Numbered from the stretch's first letter, positions 44,497 to 54,841 are shown. The stretch: DNA of 64,000 bases from Micromonospora sp. WMMD1082 (GCF_029626175.1 NZ_JARUBM010000002.1:4295001-4359000); one strand, 5' to 3'. Translations and numbers: made by a program. The notes: generated by a model not told the origin, from the letters alone.

Positions 44497-45720
44497 ATGC
44501 CCGGCGTCCTTCCAGCAGGCGAACCCGTCCCCGCCGACGGGTCGCTGCCCGCGACCGCCCGCGCGTCCGTCGGCGCCCGTGGCTTCGGGGTGTACGTGCA
44601 CGTCCCCTTCTGCGCCAGCCGCTGCGGCTACTGCGACTTCAACACGTACACCGCGGACGAGCTGGGCGGCGGCGCGGGCCGGGACGGCTACGCCGACGCG
44701 GTGCTGGCCGAGCTGGCGCTCGCCGCCCGGGTGCTGGGCGAGGCCCCGCCGCACCGGGTGGACACGGTCTTCGTCGGCGGTGGCACCCCCACCCTGCTGC
44801 CCGCCGACGACCTGGCCCGGATCCTCGACGCCGTCGACCGGACCTGGGGGCTGGCCGCCGACGCGGAGGTGACCACCGAGGCCAACCCGGAGTCGGTGAC
44901 CCCCACCTCGTTGAAGGAGTTGCGCGCGGCCGGGTACACCCGGATCTCGCTGGGCATGCAGTCGGCCGCGCCCGGGGTGCTCGCCGTCCTGGACCGCCGG
45001 CACCGCGCCGGCCGTGCCCCGGCCGCCGCGCGGGAGGCCCGGGACGCCGGGTTCGACCACGTCAACCTCGACCTGATCTACGGTACGCCGGGGGAGCGGG
45101 CCGAGGACTTCGCCGCCTCGCTCGATCAGGTCGTGGCCGCGGGCGTGGACCACGTCAGCGCGTACGCCCTGATCGTCGAGGACGGCACCCGGCTGGCCGC
45201 CCGGATGCGCCGTGGCGAGCTGCCGTATCCCGACGAGGACGTGGCCGCGGACCGCTACCTGGCCGCCGAGGCCGCCCTCGACGCCGCCGGTTTCTCCTGG
45301 TACGAGGTGTCCAACTGGGCCCGCACGCCGGCTGCCCGGTGCCGGCACAACCTGCTCTACTGGACCGGCGGGGACTGGTGGGGCCTCGGCCCGGGGGCGC
45401 ACAGTCACGTCGGCGGGGTGCGCTGGTGGAACGTCAAACACCCCACGACGTACGCGCAACGCCTCGCCGCCGGCGAGTCACCCGGGCTGGCCCGGGAGGT
45501 GCTCGGCGACGACGAGACGTACATGGAGGACGTGATGCTCCGGCTGCGGCTCGACGCCGGGCTGCCGCTGGCGGTGCTGGACGCGGCCGGTCGGGCCGGC
45601 GCGGAGCGGGCCCTGGCCGGCGGGCTGCTGGCTCCCGACCCCTACGCGGGCGGCCGGGCGGTGCTCACCCTGCGCGGCCGGCTGCTGGCCGACGCGGTCG
45701 TCCGCGACCTGCTGCCCTGA
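44497..45720 (+). CDS. hemW: HemW, heme chaperone (radical SAM)
   Basis: Radical SAM protein of 407 residues, once annotated as oxygen-independent coproporphyrinogen oxidase. HemW binds heme and delivers it to respiratory proteins. The cluster motif is CASRCGYCDF (Cys39, 43, 46), followed by TVFVGGGTPTLL and RISLGMQSAAPGVL. The extra N-terminal residue seen in true HemN (fourth cysteine) is absent, as expected for HemW. The ATG at 44497 fits the leaderless -10 spacing. The stop lies in the loop of the terminator. Confidence 0.92.
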   Translation: MPGVLPAGEPVPADGSLPATARASVGARGFGVYVHVPFCASRCGYCDFNTYTADELGGGAGRDGYADAVLAELALAARVLGEAPPHRVDTVFVGGGTPTLLPADDLARILDAVDRTWGLAADAEVTTEANPESVTPTSLKELRAAGYTRISLGMQSAAPGVLAVLDRRHRAGRAPAAAREARDAGFDHVNLDLIYGTPGERAEDFAASLDQVVAAGVDHVSAYALIVEDGTRLAARMRRGELPYPDEDVAADRYLAAEAALDAAGFSWYEVSNWARTPAARCRHNLLYWTGGDWWGLGPGAHSHVGGVRWWNVKHPTTYAQRLAAGESPGLAREVLGDDETYMEDVMLRLRLDAGLPLAVLDAAGRAGAERALAGGLLAPDPYAGGRAVLTLRGRLLADAVVRDLLP

Positions 45721-45735
45721 ACGGGCAGCAGGTCG
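45705..45735. terminator. Terminator with the hemW stop codon in its loop
   Basis: CGACCTGCTGCCC (45705-45717) pairs perfectly with GGGCAGCAGGTCG (45723-45735). The 5-nt loop TGAAC contains the hemW stop. The stem also lies 8 nt past the end of the convergent gene. Confidence 0.85.
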
Positions 45736-45742
45736 GCGCGAC

Positions 45743-46243
45743 TCACTTCACGAAGGTCGTGGACAACGGGTAGCGGTAGAACCCGCCCTCGTTGGCCTTC
45801 AGGCCGGCGATGAGCGCGAACACGATCTGGAGCACCACGACCGCGATGCTCGGGATGAAGAACAGGCACCAGCTGATGAAGAGCAACACGAAGGCGATGA
45901 CCGACCAGAGAAGCTGGAAGTTCAGCGCGGCGAGGGCGTGCGCGCGTACGGCGGGGGACTGCTGGCCGCGCACCAGGTAGGCGATCAGCGGCGCGACGAA
46001 GCCCAGCGGACCGAAGCTGAGCAGCGCGCCGAGCCCACCGCCGAAGTGGGCGATCAGCGCCCAGGTCTTGTCCTCGTTGCTGGCGTAGCCGGCGGGCGGA
46101 CCGTAGCCGCCGCCGGGCGGGCCGTAGCCGCCGCCGGGCGGCGGATAGCCACCGGGCGGGGGATAGCCGGCCTGGCCGGACGACCCGGACAGTGGGTTTG
46201 TGGGGTCGTCGCCGGATTCTGGGGGGCGAGGTGGTTCAGTCAT
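45743..46243 (-). CDS. DUF4870 (Tic20-like) membrane protein
   Basis: A 166-residue membrane protein. The first 55 residues are a Gly/Pro/Tyr-rich repeat region (YPPPGGYPPPGGGYGPPGGG). Then come NEDKTWALIAHFGGGLGALL and helices including FQLLWSVIAFVLLFISWC and SIAVVVLQIVFALIAG, the DUF4870 pattern. The function is unknown. The ATG at 46243 lies 7 nt after TACCGT on the minus strand, so it is leaderless. It is convergent with hemW across a short gap. Confidence 0.88.
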   Translation of the reverse strand: MTEPPRPPESGDDPTNPLSGSSGQAGYPPPGGYPPPGGGYGPPGGGYGPPAGYASNEDKTWALIAHFGGGLGALLSFGPLGFVAPLIAYLVRGQQSPAVRAHALAALNFQLLWSVIAFVLLFISWCLFFIPSIAVVVLQIVFALIAGLKANEGGFYRYPLSTTFVK

Positions 46244-46250
46244 GGAGATC

Positions 46251-46256
46251 ACGGTA
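46251..46256 (-). promoter_or_regulatory. -10 box, leaderless start of DUF4870 gene
   Basis: TACCGT on the minus strand, 7 nt before the ATG at 46243. Confidence 0.5.
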
Positions 46257-46363
46257 GGTGCCACCGGCAACGGCGCACCAGAGCGACACCGGCGAGTGTC
46301 CACCGCCGATCGGCTTGCCGACGGTGAGGTGTCTTGATCATCGCGTTGGCGGGGGCACCGACG

Positions 46364-46394
46364 TAGACTGGCACTCGCTACAGTCGAGTGCCAG
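46364..46394 (+). promoter_or_regulatory. CIRCE operator and -10 box of hrcA
   Basis: CTGGCACTC-N9-GAGTGCCAG (46368-46394) is a CIRCE element with fully complementary 9-nt arms, the binding site of HrcA. TAGACT (46364-46369) overlaps its edge and is the likely -10 box, so bound HrcA would block its own promoter. Confidence 0.92.
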
Positions 46395-46451
46395 AGTGTC
46401 TCTCTGGTGGCCGCGACGCTGAGTGCTGACCTGCGACAGGAGGTGGAGAGG

Positions 46452-47474
46452 ATGGGTCTGGACGACCGCAAGCTCGCCGTGCTCCGGGCGATCGTCGAGG
46501 ACTACGTCGCCACTCAGGAGCCGGTCGGCAGCAAGGCGCTGGTCGAGCGGCACCAGCTCGGTGTCTCGCCGGCCACCGTCCGTAACGACATGGCGGTGCT
46601 GGAGGAGGAGGGCTATCTCCGGCAGCCGCACACCAGCGCCGGGCGGGTGCCCACCGACCGTGGCTATCGGCTCTTCGTCGACCGGCTGAGCCGGGTCAAG
46701 CCGCTCAGTCCGGCCGAGCGCCGGGCGATCGAGCGCTTCCTGGCCGGCGCCGTCGATCTCGACGATGTGGTGCATCGCACCGTGCGGCTGCTGGCGCAGC
46801 TGACCCGGCAGGTCGCCGTGGTGCAGTATCCGAGCCTGGCCCGTTCCCGGGTGCGTCACCTGGAGCTGGTGCCGATCTCCACCACCCGGTTGATGCTCGT
46901 GATGATCGCCGACACCGGCCGGGTCGAGCAGCGGCTGGTCGAGCTGCCCGCGCCGATCCCGGCCGACGACGTCAACGACCTGCGCCGGCTGGTCAACGAG
47001 AAGCTGGTCGGTGTCCGCCTGTCGGACACCCCACCGCTGGTGCAGGTCCTCATCGAGGAGTCGGTGCCGCACCTGCGCCCGGCCATGACGACCCTGTCCA
47101 CCGTGCTGCTGGAGACGCTGGTCGAGCGGCACGAGGAGCGGCTCGCGCTGGCCGGCACCGCCAACCTCACCCGGGGCGGGCTGCTCGACTTCCAGGGTTC
47201 GTTGCGCCCCGTCCTCGAAGCGCTCGAGGAGGAGGTCGTCCTGCTCAAGCTCATCGGCGAGGTGGAGGCGAGCACGCTGCGGGTGCGCATCGGCGACGAG
47301 AACGAGATCGACAATCTGCGGGCGGCCTCCGTGGTCAGCACCGGATACGGCCCGGGCGCGACCATCGTCGGGGGGATGGGCGTGCTGGGGCCGACCCGGA
47401 TGGACTACCCCGGAACCATCGCCACGGTGAGGGCCGTGGCACGCTACGTGGGCGAGCTGCTGGCCCAGAACTGA
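46452..47474 (+). CDS. hrcA: Heat-inducible repressor HrcA
   Basis: Repressor of class I heat-shock genes that binds CIRCE and is helped to fold by GroEL. The 340-residue protein starts [20 protein letters not shown], contains [19 protein letters not shown] (winged helix) and [20 protein letters not shown], and ends with the typical [23 protein letters not shown] 46452 follows AGGAGGTGGAGAGG; an upstream GTG (46407) is possible. The CIRCE site upstream shows autoregulation. It is followed by dnaJ, the usual actinobacterial pair. Confidence 0.96.
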   Translation: MGLDDRKLAVLRAIVEDYVATQEPVGSKALVERHQLGVSPATVRNDMAVLEEEGYLRQPHTSAGRVPTDRGYRLFVDRLSRVKPLSPAERRAIERFLAGAVDLDDVVHRTVRLLAQLTRQVAVVQYPSLARSRVRHLELVPISTTRLMLVMIADTGRVEQRLVELPAPIPADDVNDLRRLVNEKLVGVRLSDTPPLVQVLIEESVPHLRPAMTTLSTVLLETLVERHEERLALAGTANLTRGGLLDFQGSLRPVLEALEEEVVLLKLIGEVEASTLRVRIGDENEIDNLRAASVVSTGYGPGATIVGGMGVLGPTRMDYPGTIATVRAVARYVGELLAQN

Positions 47475-47548
47475 TCGGTCAGGGCCGAGGGGCAGGCTGC
47501 CGCCGCCCGACGGCGTAACGCGAGACGAACACGAGGACACGGAACGCA

Positions 47549-48694
47549 GTGGCCAGGGACTACTACGGCATTCTCGGTGTGAACCGGGGCGCCTCCGATG
47601 ATGAGATCAAGCGCGCCTACCGCAAGCTGGCGCGCCAGTTCCATCCGGATGTGAATCCGGATCCGGAGGCACAGGAGAAGTTCAAGGACATCAACGCCGC
47701 GTACGAGGTCCTCTCGGACGATCGGAAACGGCAGATCGTCGACCTGGGCGGTGACCCGCTGGCGCCCGGCGGCGGTGGGCCGGGCGGTCCGGGTGGCCCG
47801 GGCGGGTCCGGCCCGTTCGTCGGCTTCCAGGACATCATGGACGCGTTCTTCGGCGGCGCCACCGGTGCCGGTCGGGGCCCGCGACCGCGTACCCGGCCCG
47901 GCGCCGACGCGATCCTGCGACTGGAACTGGACCTGCACGAGACCGCCTTCGGCGTCGAGGCGCCGATCACGGTCGACACGGCCGTGCTCTGCACCACCTG
48001 CTCGGGCGCCGGCACCGCCGCCGGCACCCACCTGGCCACCTGCGAGGCGTGCGGTGGCCGGGGCGAGGTGCAGTCGGTGCAGCGCACCTTCCTCGGCCAG
48101 GTGGTCTCCGCCCGGCCGTGCACGGTCTGCCAGGGCTACGGCACCACGATTCCGCACCCCTGCCCGACCTGCGCCGGCGACGGCCGGGTGCGCACCCGCC
48201 GCTCGCTGACCGTCAAGATCCCCGCCGGGGTGGAGGACGGCATGCGCATCCGCCTCGCCCAGCAGGGTGAGGTCGGGCCGGGTGGTGGCACCGCCGGGGA
48301 CCTCTATGTGGAGATCCACGAACGGCCGCACGACGTCTTCTCCCGCAAGGGTGACGACCTGCACTGCCGGGTCACCGTGCCGATGACCGCCGCCGCGCTC
48401 GGCACCCGGCTGACCATCAAGGCACTGGACAGCGAGGAGCCGGTCGACGTCAAGCCGGGCACCCAGCCGGGCAGCACCCTGCGGCTGCGCGCCCGTGGCG
48501 TACCGCACCTGCGCGGCACCGGCCGGGGCGATCTCTACGTCCACCTGGACGTGCGGACCCCGACCAAGCTCGACGCCGAGCAGGAGCGGATGCTGCGCGA
48601 GTTCGCCAAGACCCGTGGCGAGGAGGTCGCCGAGCTCAGCAAGCAGGGCGGCTTCTTCTCCCGGATGCGCGACGCCTTCAACGGCCACGCCTGA
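47549..48694 (+). CDS. dnaJ: Chaperone DnaJ (second type, beside hrcA)
   Basis: DnaK co-chaperone of 381 residues. The J domain has HPD at residues 32-34, a short Gly/Pro/Phe linker ([17 protein letters not shown]) follows, and four zinc-binding CxxCxGxG-type motifs run from CTTCSGAG through CEACGGRG and CTVCQGYG to CPTCAGDG. The C-terminal substrate-binding domains are complete. GTG start at 47549. It is DnaJ2 in genera that also carry a dnaK-linked copy. Confidence 0.96.
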   Translation: MARDYYGILGVNRGASDDEIKRAYRKLARQFHPDVNPDPEAQEKFKDINAAYEVLSDDRKRQIVDLGGDPLAPGGGGPGGPGGPGGSGPFVGFQDIMDAFFGGATGAGRGPRPRTRPGADAILRLELDLHETAFGVEAPITVDTAVLCTTCSGAGTAAGTHLATCEACGGRGEVQSVQRTFLGQVVSARPCTVCQGYGTTIPHPCPTCAGDGRVRTRRSLTVKIPAGVEDGMRIRLAQQGEVGPGGGTAGDLYVEIHERPHDVFSRKGDDLHCRVTVPMTAAALGTRLTIKALDSEEPVDVKPGTQPGSTLRLRARGVPHLRGTGRGDLYVHLDVRTPTKLDAEQERMLREFAKTRGEEVAELSKQGGFFSRMRDAFNGHA

Positions 48695-48730
48695 GCGGGC
48701 GTACCGGCCAACGGCCCCGGCCCGGGCCGT

Positions 48731-48736
48731 TAGCCT
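48731..48736 (+). promoter_or_regulatory. -10 box, leaderless start of rsmE
   Basis: TAGCCT lies 7 nt before the GTG at 48744. rsmE may therefore also be transcribed apart from dnaJ. Confidence 0.5.
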
Positions 48737-48743
48737 GTCGATC

Positions 48744-49478
48744 GTGTCCGCTCCGCTGTTCCTGGTCGAGTCGTTGCCCACCGCCGACTCGATGGTGCTC
48801 GACGGCCCCGAGGGCCACCACGCCGCCACCGTGCAGCGGCTGCGGGTGGGCGAGGAACTCCTGCTCGCCGATGGTCGGGGCGGCACCGCCACCGCCGTGG
48901 TCACCGCCGTCGGTCGCGGCACCCTCGACCTCGCCGTCACCGAGCGGGGGTACGTCGACGCGGCGAATCCCCGGCTGGTGGTGGTCCAGGGCATCGCCAA
49001 GGGCGACCGGGGCGAGCTGGCCGTGCAGGCGATGACCGAGGTCGGGGTGGACGAGATCGTCCCCTGGGCGGCGAGTCGCTCGGTGGTGCAGTGGCGCGGT
49101 GACCGGGGCGTACGGGCCCGGGGCAAGTGGGTGGCCACCACCCGCGAGGCAGCGAAGCAGGCCCGCCGGGCGTGGCTACCGGTGGTGGCGGGCGCCCCGG
49201 ACGAGTCCACCACGTCGGTGGCCCGCCGGATCGCGGGGGCGGCCGCCGGGTACGTCCTGCACGAGGAGGCGACCGACCGGCTGACCACCGTCGAGCTGCC
49301 CGACCGGGGCGAGATCGTGCTGGTGGTCGGCCCCGAGGGCGGCATCGCCCCGGCCGAGCTGTCGGCCTTCCAGGAGGCCGGCGCCCGCCCGGTCCGCCTC
49401 GGCCCCTCGGTGCTGCGTACCTCCACCGCCGGCGTGGCCGCCCTGGCGGCCCTCGCCACCCGCCTGCTGCGCTGGTGA
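48744..49478 (+). CDS. rsmE: 16S rRNA m3U1498 methyltransferase
   Basis: Methylates N3 of U1498 in 16S rRNA with S-adenosylmethionine. The 244-residue SPOUT-fold protein has an N-terminal PUA-like part (DGPEGHHAATVQRLRVGEEL). The SAM knot follows with VVGPEGGIAPAELSAFQEAG and RLGPSVLRTSTAGVAAL. Typical length. The gene follows dnaJ in the conserved actinobacterial order. Confidence 0.95.
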   Translation: MSAPLFLVESLPTADSMVLDGPEGHHAATVQRLRVGEELLLADGRGGTATAVVTAVGRGTLDLAVTERGYVDAANPRLVVVQGIAKGDRGELAVQAMTEVGVDEIVPWAASRSVVQWRGDRGVRARGKWVATTREAAKQARRAWLPVVAGAPDESTTSVARRIAGAAAGYVLHEEATDRLTTVELPDRGEIVLVVGPEGGIAPAELSAFQEAGARPVRLGPSVLRTSTAGVAALAALATRLLRW

Positions 49479-49503
49479 GCGTCGGGGAGGCGGGGCCCTT
49501 CCT

Positions 49504-49509
49504 TACACT
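49504..49509 (+). promoter_or_regulatory. -10 box, leaderless start of HIT gene
   Basis: TACACT lies 6 nt before the GTG at 49516. The preceding 12 nt resemble the right arm of the hairpin at 41541-41560. Confidence 0.55.
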
Positions 49510-49515
49510 GCCACG

Positions 49516-49878
49516 GTGAGCACTCCTGACTGCCTCTTCTGCCGCATCGTCGCCGGGGAGATTCCGGCCACCGTGGTCCGCGAGACCCCCACCACGCTCG
49601 CCTTCCGTGACATCGGTCCGAAGGCGCCGGTGCACGTGCTGGTCATCCCCAAGGAGCACTACGCGGACGTGGCCACGCTGGCCCAGGGAGATCCGGTGCT
49701 GGCCGGCGAGGTGCTGGCCACGGCCGCCACGGTGGCCGAGGACGAGGGCCTGCTCGGCGACGGGTTCCGGCTGATGTTCAACACCGGGGCGTACGGCGGC
49801 CAGGAGGTCTTCCACGCGCACGCCCACCTGCTGGGGGGTGCCCCGCTCGGCCCGATGCTGGCCCGGAGCCTCGCGTGA
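49516..49878 (+). CDS. HIT-family nucleotide-binding hydrolase
   Basis: Small 120-residue protein of the HINT branch, which hydrolyses adenosine phosphoramidates. The zinc-region residues CLFCRIVAGE are at the N terminus, and the histidine triad is HAHAHLLGG near the end. The start is a leaderless GTG. The stop overlaps the next gene by 4 nt. Confidence 0.93.
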   Translation: MSTPDCLFCRIVAGEIPATVVRETPTTLAFRDIGPKAPVHVLVIPKEHYADVATLAQGDPVLAGEVLATAATVAEDEGLLGDGFRLMFNTGAYGGQEVFHAHAHLLGGAPLGPMLARSLA

Positions 49879-51263
49879 GCACAGCCGCCGGCCATACCGG
49901 CGCCGCCGGTCACCTGGAGCGGCTGGTGCGGCAGGTGCAGGCGCAGGCCCGGGTACCGGCGGTCTCGGCGGCGGTGCACCGGGCCGATCGGCCACTGTGG
50001 ACGTGCACAGTCGGCGGCACCGGCAACGACACGGCGCTGGACGAGCAGACCCGGTTCCGGATCGGGTCGGTGACCAAGACCTTCACCGCCGTGCTGACCC
50101 TGCAGTGCCGCGACGACGGCCTGCTCGACCTCGACGACCCGCTGGACCGGCATCTCGACCTGCCGGCGCACGGCGGGCTGACCGTACGCCGGCTGCTGTC
50201 GCACACGGCCGGCCTGCAACGGGAGCCGCACGGCGACGTCTGGGACACGCTGCGCGCACCGGACGCCGACCAGCTGATCGCCGAGCTGGACCGGGCCGAG
50301 CGGGTGCTGCCGCCGGCCCGCCGCTACCACTACTCCAACCTCGGGATGGCGCTGCTCGGCCGGCTGGTCGGGCAGGTGCGCGGCGGAACCTGGGCGGAGG
50401 TGCTCGCCGAGCGGGTGCTGACCCCGCTCGGGCTGACCGCCACCACGGTCACCCCGGGCCCGAGGGCGGCGACCGGGTTCCTCGTCGACGCGTACTCCGA
50501 CGAGGCGCATCCGGAGCCGCCCACCGACTTCGGCGCGGTCGGCCCCGCCGCGCAGCTGTGGAGCACGGCGGCCGACATGGCCCGGTGGGCCGCCTTCCTG
50601 GCCGACCCGTCGGCGCTGGACGCGGCGGGCCGGGTGCTCTCCCCGGCGACCCTGGAGGAGATGCGCTGGCCCGTGACGCTCACCGACGAGACGGCGTGGG
50701 CCGGCGGGTTCGGCCTGGGCCTGATCCTGGTGCCGCAGGGGGAGCGGGTCATGCACGTGGGGCACGACGGCGCGATGCCCGGCTTCCTCGCCGGGGTGTA
50801 CGGCCGGCGGGGTGGCGAGGGCACCCCGGCCGCGTTCGGCGCTACCGTGCTGGGCTCCTCGGGGACCGCGACGCAGCTGCTGGAGCTGCCGCATCGGCTG
50901 CTCGCCGCCGCCGTCGAGCACGATCCGGCCGACATCGACCCGTGGCGACCCGGCGAGCCGGCGCCGCCGACCGTGCGCGGGCTGCTCGGCCGCTGGTGGG
51001 GCGAGGGATTCGAGTACGTCTTCTGCTGGCACGACGGGGCCCTGCGCGCCCGCGGTGCCGGTGACCCGCCGGGTAAGCCTCCGTCGATCTTCGCGCCGGT
51101 GCCGCAGCGGCCGGACGTGTTCCGTACGGTCTCCGGCCGGGAGGCCGGTGAGCTGCTTCGGCTGACCCGGGACTCAGCCGGTGCGGTGGTCCGGATGCAC
51201 TGGGCGACGTACCGGTTCACCCGGCACCAGGAGACCTTCGACCGCTATGACTTCCGCGCCTGA
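49875..51263 (+). CDS. Serine hydrolase, beta-lactamase/AmpC-like family
   Basis: Penicillin-binding-protein-like hydrolase of 462 residues. The catalytic SxxK is SVTK (residues 65-68) and the YxN motif is YSN (153-155). The third motif may be HVGHDGAMPG. After the roughly 350-residue catalytic domain, a C-terminal extension with RWWGEGFEYVFCWHDGAL is found. There is no signal peptide, so it is probably cytoplasmic and acts as an esterase or peptidase rather than on the wall. Its coupling to the HIT gene is unusual, as this position is normally held directly by phoH. Confidence 0.85.
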   Translation: MSTAAGHTGAAGHLERLVRQVQAQARVPAVSAAVHRADRPLWTCTVGGTGNDTALDEQTRFRIGSVTKTFTAVLTLQCRDDGLLDLDDPLDRHLDLPAHGGLTVRRLLSHTAGLQREPHGDVWDTLRAPDADQLIAELDRAERVLPPARRYHYSNLGMALLGRLVGQVRGGTWAEVLAERVLTPLGLTATTVTPGPRAATGFLVDAYSDEAHPEPPTDFGAVGPAAQLWSTAADMARWAAFLADPSALDAAGRVLSPATLEEMRWPVTLTDETAWAGGFGLGLILVPQGERVMHVGHDGAMPGFLAGVYGRRGGEGTPAAFGATVLGSSGTATQLLELPHRLLAAAVEHDPADIDPWRPGEPAPPTVRGLLGRWWGEGFEYVFCWHDGALRARGAGDPPGKPPSIFAPVPQRPDVFRTVSGREAGELLRLTRDSAGAVVRMHWATYRFTRHQETFDRYDFRA

Positions 51264-51445
51264 ACCCGCAACCACCCGGGCGGATAACCCGTTTTGTCCG
51301 GTGGTGCGCGGCCGCCGTACCGACGGAAATGGGCAGCGTGCCCGCGCCGTTGACCCGATACGATGGGCGTAACGTCCGCACGCCGCGGCACCAGGCCCGG
51401 CAACGAGATCGAGAGCAGGTGGCGCAGGGCCCTCGGGCCCGACCT

Positions 51446-52504
<1,059 letters not shown>

Positions 52505-52519
52505 ACCGGGGGAAGACAG

Positions 52520-52993
52520 TTGTCCATCGAGATCGCCAACGAGTCCGGCGCCGAGGTCGACACCGACGCGGTGCTCGCCGTCGCCCGGCACGCGCTCGAC
52601 GAGATGGGGGTCAACCCCCTCGCCGAGCTCTCCGTCCTGCTGGTCGACATCGACTACATGACCGAGCTGAACCATCGCTGGATGGGCGGCGACGGCCCGA
52701 CCGACGTGCTCGCCTTCCCCATGGACGAGGGCAGCGTCGACCACGGGCCGGGGGAGAACGCCGCCACCGGCGGTGAGCCGGCGCTGCTCGGCGACATCGT
52801 GCTCTGCCCCGAGGTGGCGGCGAAGCAGGCCGCGACCGCGGGGCACAGCACCGCCGACGAACTGCACCTGCTCACCGTGCACGGTGTCCTGCACCTGCTC
52901 GGCTACGACCACGCGGAGCCGGAGGAGGAGCGGGAGATGTTCGGGCTCCAGGCGCGGCTGCTGGCGAGCTGGCGGTCGACCCGATCCCGGTGA
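52520..52993 (+). CDS. ybeY: Endoribonuclease YbeY
   Basis: Zinc-dependent rRNA maturation nuclease of 157 residues. The three zinc ligands are His121, His125 and His131 in [11 protein letters not shown], and the catalytic arginine segment is [24 protein letters not shown] start is used, preceded by GGGGGAAG. An acidic insert ([13 protein letters not shown]) lies between the two motifs, as is common in actinobacteria. The stop overlaps the next gene. Confidence 0.96.
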   Translation: MSIEIANESGAEVDTDAVLAVARHALDEMGVNPLAELSVLLVDIDYMTELNHRWMGGDGPTDVLAFPMDEGSVDHGPGENAATGGEPALLGDIVLCPEVAAKQAATAGHSTADELHLLTVHGVLHLLGYDHAEPEEEREMFGLQARLLASWRSTRSR

Positions 52994-54375
52994 TGGACAC
53001 TTCACTGGCCGCGACCGCCACCGGCCTACCCGACCTGCAACTACTCGTCGTCGCCGCCGGGTTGGTGGTGCTCGCCGGCCTGATCGCGATGACCGAGGCC
53101 GCCCTGGCCGCGGTCTCCCCGGCCCGGGCGGCCGAACTGGCCCGCGACGGCGCCCGGGGGGCACCGACCCTCCAGGCGGTCGCCGGCGACGTGGTCCGGC
53201 ACCTCAACCTCCTGCTGCTGCTCCGGCTGCTGGCCGAGCTGACCGCCACCACGCTGGTGGCGCTGGTCGCGGTGGACACCTTCGGTGCCGGTTGGCGGGC
53301 AGCGCTGGTCACCGCCGGGGCGATGACCGTCGTCAGCTTCGTCGTGGTCGGCGTCGGCCCGCGTACCCTCGGCCGGCAGCACGCGTACGCGGTGGGGCGG
53401 TCCGCCGCGCCGCTGGTGCGCTGGCTGGGCCGGGTGCTCAACCCGCTGGCCTCCCTGCTGATCCTGATCGGTAACGCGGTCACGCCCGGCCGCGGCTTCC
53501 GGGAGGGACCGTTCGCCACCCAGGTTGAGCTGCGCGAGCTGGTCGACCTCGCCGAGCAGCGGGGCGTGGTGGAGCACGGCGAGCGACAGATGATCCATTC
53601 GGTCTTCGCCCTCGGCGACACCATCGCCCGCGAGGTCATGGTGCCGCGTACCGAGATGGTGTGGATCGAGTCGGGCAAGAATCTCTCCCAGGCGCTGGCC
53701 CTGTTCCTCCGTTCCGGGTTCTCCCGGATCCCGGTGATCGGCGAGAGCGTCGACGACGTGCTCGGCGTGCTCTACCTCAAGGACCTCGTCCGGCACACCC
53801 AGGGCGGCGCCGCGGAGGACCGCCAGCTCCCGGTGGCCGAGCTGATGCGACCGGCCACCTTCGTGCCGGAGTCCAAGCCCGTCGACGACCTGCTGTCGGA
53901 GATGCAGGCCGCCCGTAACCACCTGGTCATCGTGGTGGACGAGTACGGCGGCACCGGCGGGCTGGTCACCATCGAGGACATCCTGGAGGAGATCGTCGGG
54001 GAGATCACCGACGAGTACGATGTCGAGCGCCCACCGGTCGAGCAGCTGCCCGACGGTGCGGTGCGGGTCACCGCCCGGCTGCCGGTCGAGGATCTCGGCG
54101 AGCTGTTCGACACCGAGCTGCCGCACGACGAGGTGGAGACCGTGGGCGGTCTGCTGGCCCAGTCGCTGGGGCGGGTGCCGATCCCGGGCGCAGAGGTCGA
54201 GGTGGCCGGGCTGCGGCTGCTCGCCGAGGGCACCACCGGCCGCCGCAACCGGATCGACACCGTGCTGGTGTGCCGGGCGGAGGCTGCCGACACGCAGGGC
54301 AACCCGGATGGTGCACCGGCCGCCGCCCGTTCCGACACCGACCGATCCGAGGAGAGGCTGACCGCCGATGCCTGA
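52990..54375 (+). CDS. Hemolysin/CorC-family CBS-domain membrane protein
   Basis: A 461-residue protein with an N-terminal DUF21 (CNNM) membrane domain of about four helices. Two CBS domains follow around the motifs [11 protein letters not shown] and [20 protein letters not shown], then the transporter-associated domain ([17 protein letters not shown]). Related proteins take part in magnesium or cobalt efflux; haemolysis is not implied. A GTG (or the next codon, ATG) starts the gene over the ybeY stop. The order ybeY-CorC-era is conserved. Confidence 0.93.
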   Translation: MMDTSLAATATGLPDLQLLVVAAGLVVLAGLIAMTEAALAAVSPARAAELARDGARGAPTLQAVAGDVVRHLNLLLLLRLLAELTATTLVALVAVDTFGAGWRAALVTAGAMTVVSFVVVGVGPRTLGRQHAYAVGRSAAPLVRWLGRVLNPLASLLILIGNAVTPGRGFREGPFATQVELRELVDLAEQRGVVEHGERQMIHSVFALGDTIAREVMVPRTEMVWIESGKNLSQALALFLRSGFSRIPVIGESVDDVLGVLYLKDLVRHTQGGAAEDRQLPVAELMRPATFVPESKPVDDLLSEMQAARNHLVIVVDEYGGTGGLVTIEDILEEIVGEITDEYDVERPPVEQLPDGAVRVTARLPVEDLGELFDTELPHDEVETVGGLLAQSLGRVPIPGAEVEVAGLRLLAEGTTGRRNRIDTVLVCRAEAADTQGNPDGAPAAARSDTDRSEERLTADA

Positions 54376-54745
54376 GTCACCCGCCGTACCGGCCGCCCGG
54401 TCCACCGGCTCCGAGCTGAGCGCGGAGGACGGCAAGCTGGTCATCCTCGCCCGGGGTGCCCGGGGCCGGGTGGGTGCCGTGGAGGGCGCCGCGGTCCGGG
54501 ACCAGGACGGCCGTACCTACGCGGCGGCCAGCGTGTCGCTGCCCTCGTTGACGATCACCGCGCTTCAGCTGGCGGTCGCCTCGGCGGCCGCGGCGGGGGC
54601 CACCCGGCTGGAGGCCGCCGCGGTGGTGACCGAGGCGTCCACGCTGGACGGTGCCGGCTACGCGGCCGTACGCGACCTGGCCGTCGACGCCCCGGTGCAC
54701 GTGGCGGCCCCGGACGGCACGGTGCTCGGCACGGTGACCGAATGA
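54368..54745 (+). CDS. Cytidine deaminase-like protein without zinc ligands
   Basis: A 125-residue protein in the place where many actinobacteria have a cytidine deaminase-like gene between the CorC-type gene and era. [21 protein letters not shown], followed by [20 protein letters not shown], follows the deaminase fold. The HAE/CAE and PCxxC zinc motifs are absent and there is no cysteine at all, so it cannot be an active zinc deaminase. It overlaps the previous gene by 8 nt. It may be a structural remnant with a new role. Confidence 0.8.
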   Translation: MPESPAVPAARSTGSELSAEDGKLVILARGARGRVGAVEGAAVRDQDGRTYAAASVSLPSLTITALQLAVASAAAAGATRLEAAAVVTEASTLDGAGYAAVRDLAVDAPVHVAAPDGTVLGTVTE

Positions 54746-54841
54746 GCGAGCAACGCGAGCGAATCATCAGGCTCAGCGCGGTGGTGCCTCATGGCGGCAC
54801 GGAGCGAAGCGGAGAGCCGTCATGAGCGAGCAACGCGAGCG
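54742..54841 (+). repeat. 80-nt-spaced direct repeat at the era start
   Basis: ATGAGCGAGCAACGCGAGCG occurs exactly at 54742-54761 and 54822-54841. The first copy overlaps the preceding stop codon; the second provides the era start and its first residues MSEQRER. The spacer contains GGAGCGAAGCGGAGAG. Confidence 0.92.
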
